Shown: piece by piece, positions 12,259 to 12,287 of the stretch | Layout: each line of letters opens with the position of its first letter | Numbering within the stretch: position 1 is the stretch's first letter | Assembly (NCBI GenBank): GCA_016181985.1 | Contig: JACOYG010000042.1 | Span: forward strand, 1 to 12,287 | Direction: 5' to 3' | DNA: 12,287 nucleotides | Origin: Candidatus Nealsoniibacteriota bacterium | GTDB lineage: Bacteria; Patescibacteriota; Minisyncoccia; Minisyncoccales; MHMH01 | Position numbers and translations under genes: made by a program | The notes under the pieces: generated by a model | What the model saw: only the letters and a program-made list of their open reading frames with translations | What the model was told of the DNA's origin: nothing | Database searches by the model: none

Positions 12259-12287
12259 TCTTTTAGAGATTCTTCACAGGAACAGAT

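Overview
The window looks like a chromosomal segment from an uncultivated, probably fermentative or anaerobic bacterium. The best guess is the Candidate Phyla Radiation (Parcubacteria-like). That guess rests on four things: an AT-leaning sequence with very compact genes; a short Obg without the C-terminal OCT domain and with a degenerate G4 motif; a compact FolD; and a leucyl-tRNA synthetase whose variable loops carry AT-rich or repeat-derived insertions. The lineage is an inference, because there is no rRNA gene in the window. No tRNA, CRISPR array, IS element or phage gene was recognised.

Left part (1-5428), oxoacid and amino-acid catabolism. A minus-strand operon carries porG, then a large flavoprotein (GltD-like, with a PorD-like 2x[4Fe-4S] tail), then porA, which runs off the left edge. 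Together these look like a multi-subunit pyruvate/2-oxoacid:ferredoxin oxidoreductase whose small ferredoxin subunit is replaced by a NAD(P)H-linked flavoprotein. Upstream, a D-2-hydroxyacid dehydrogenase (minus) and a methionine gamma-lyase-like PLP enzyme (plus) diverge from a 150-bp region with back-to-back promoters. The two -35 boxes of those promoters form a perfect inverted repeat. The pair is bounded by two nearly identical terminator hairpins. A small two-helix membrane protein follows on the minus strand.

Right part (5498-12287), housekeeping. On the minus strand, in transcription order, are leuS, a cold-shock protein gene and obg. A gene of the ornithine cyclodeaminase/alanine dehydrogenase family (plus) diverges from leuS with only 19 bp between the start codons. 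It converges with folD, overlapping it tail-to-tail by 33 bp. The glyA-folD pair (minus, overlapping by 16 bp) supplies one-carbon units from serine.

How the genes may work together: methionine gamma-lyase gives 2-oxobutyrate, and an alanine-dehydrogenase-type enzyme would give pyruvate. The POR complex could oxidise either to acyl-CoA, and the D-2-hydroxyacid dehydrogenase could reduce either as an electron sink. This linkage is inferred from families and proximity. A notable contrast is that all six genes at the left have a Shine-Dalgarno sequence (AAGGAG or AGGAGG), whereas none of the six genes from obg rightwards has one. At least leuS and its divergent neighbour look leaderless.
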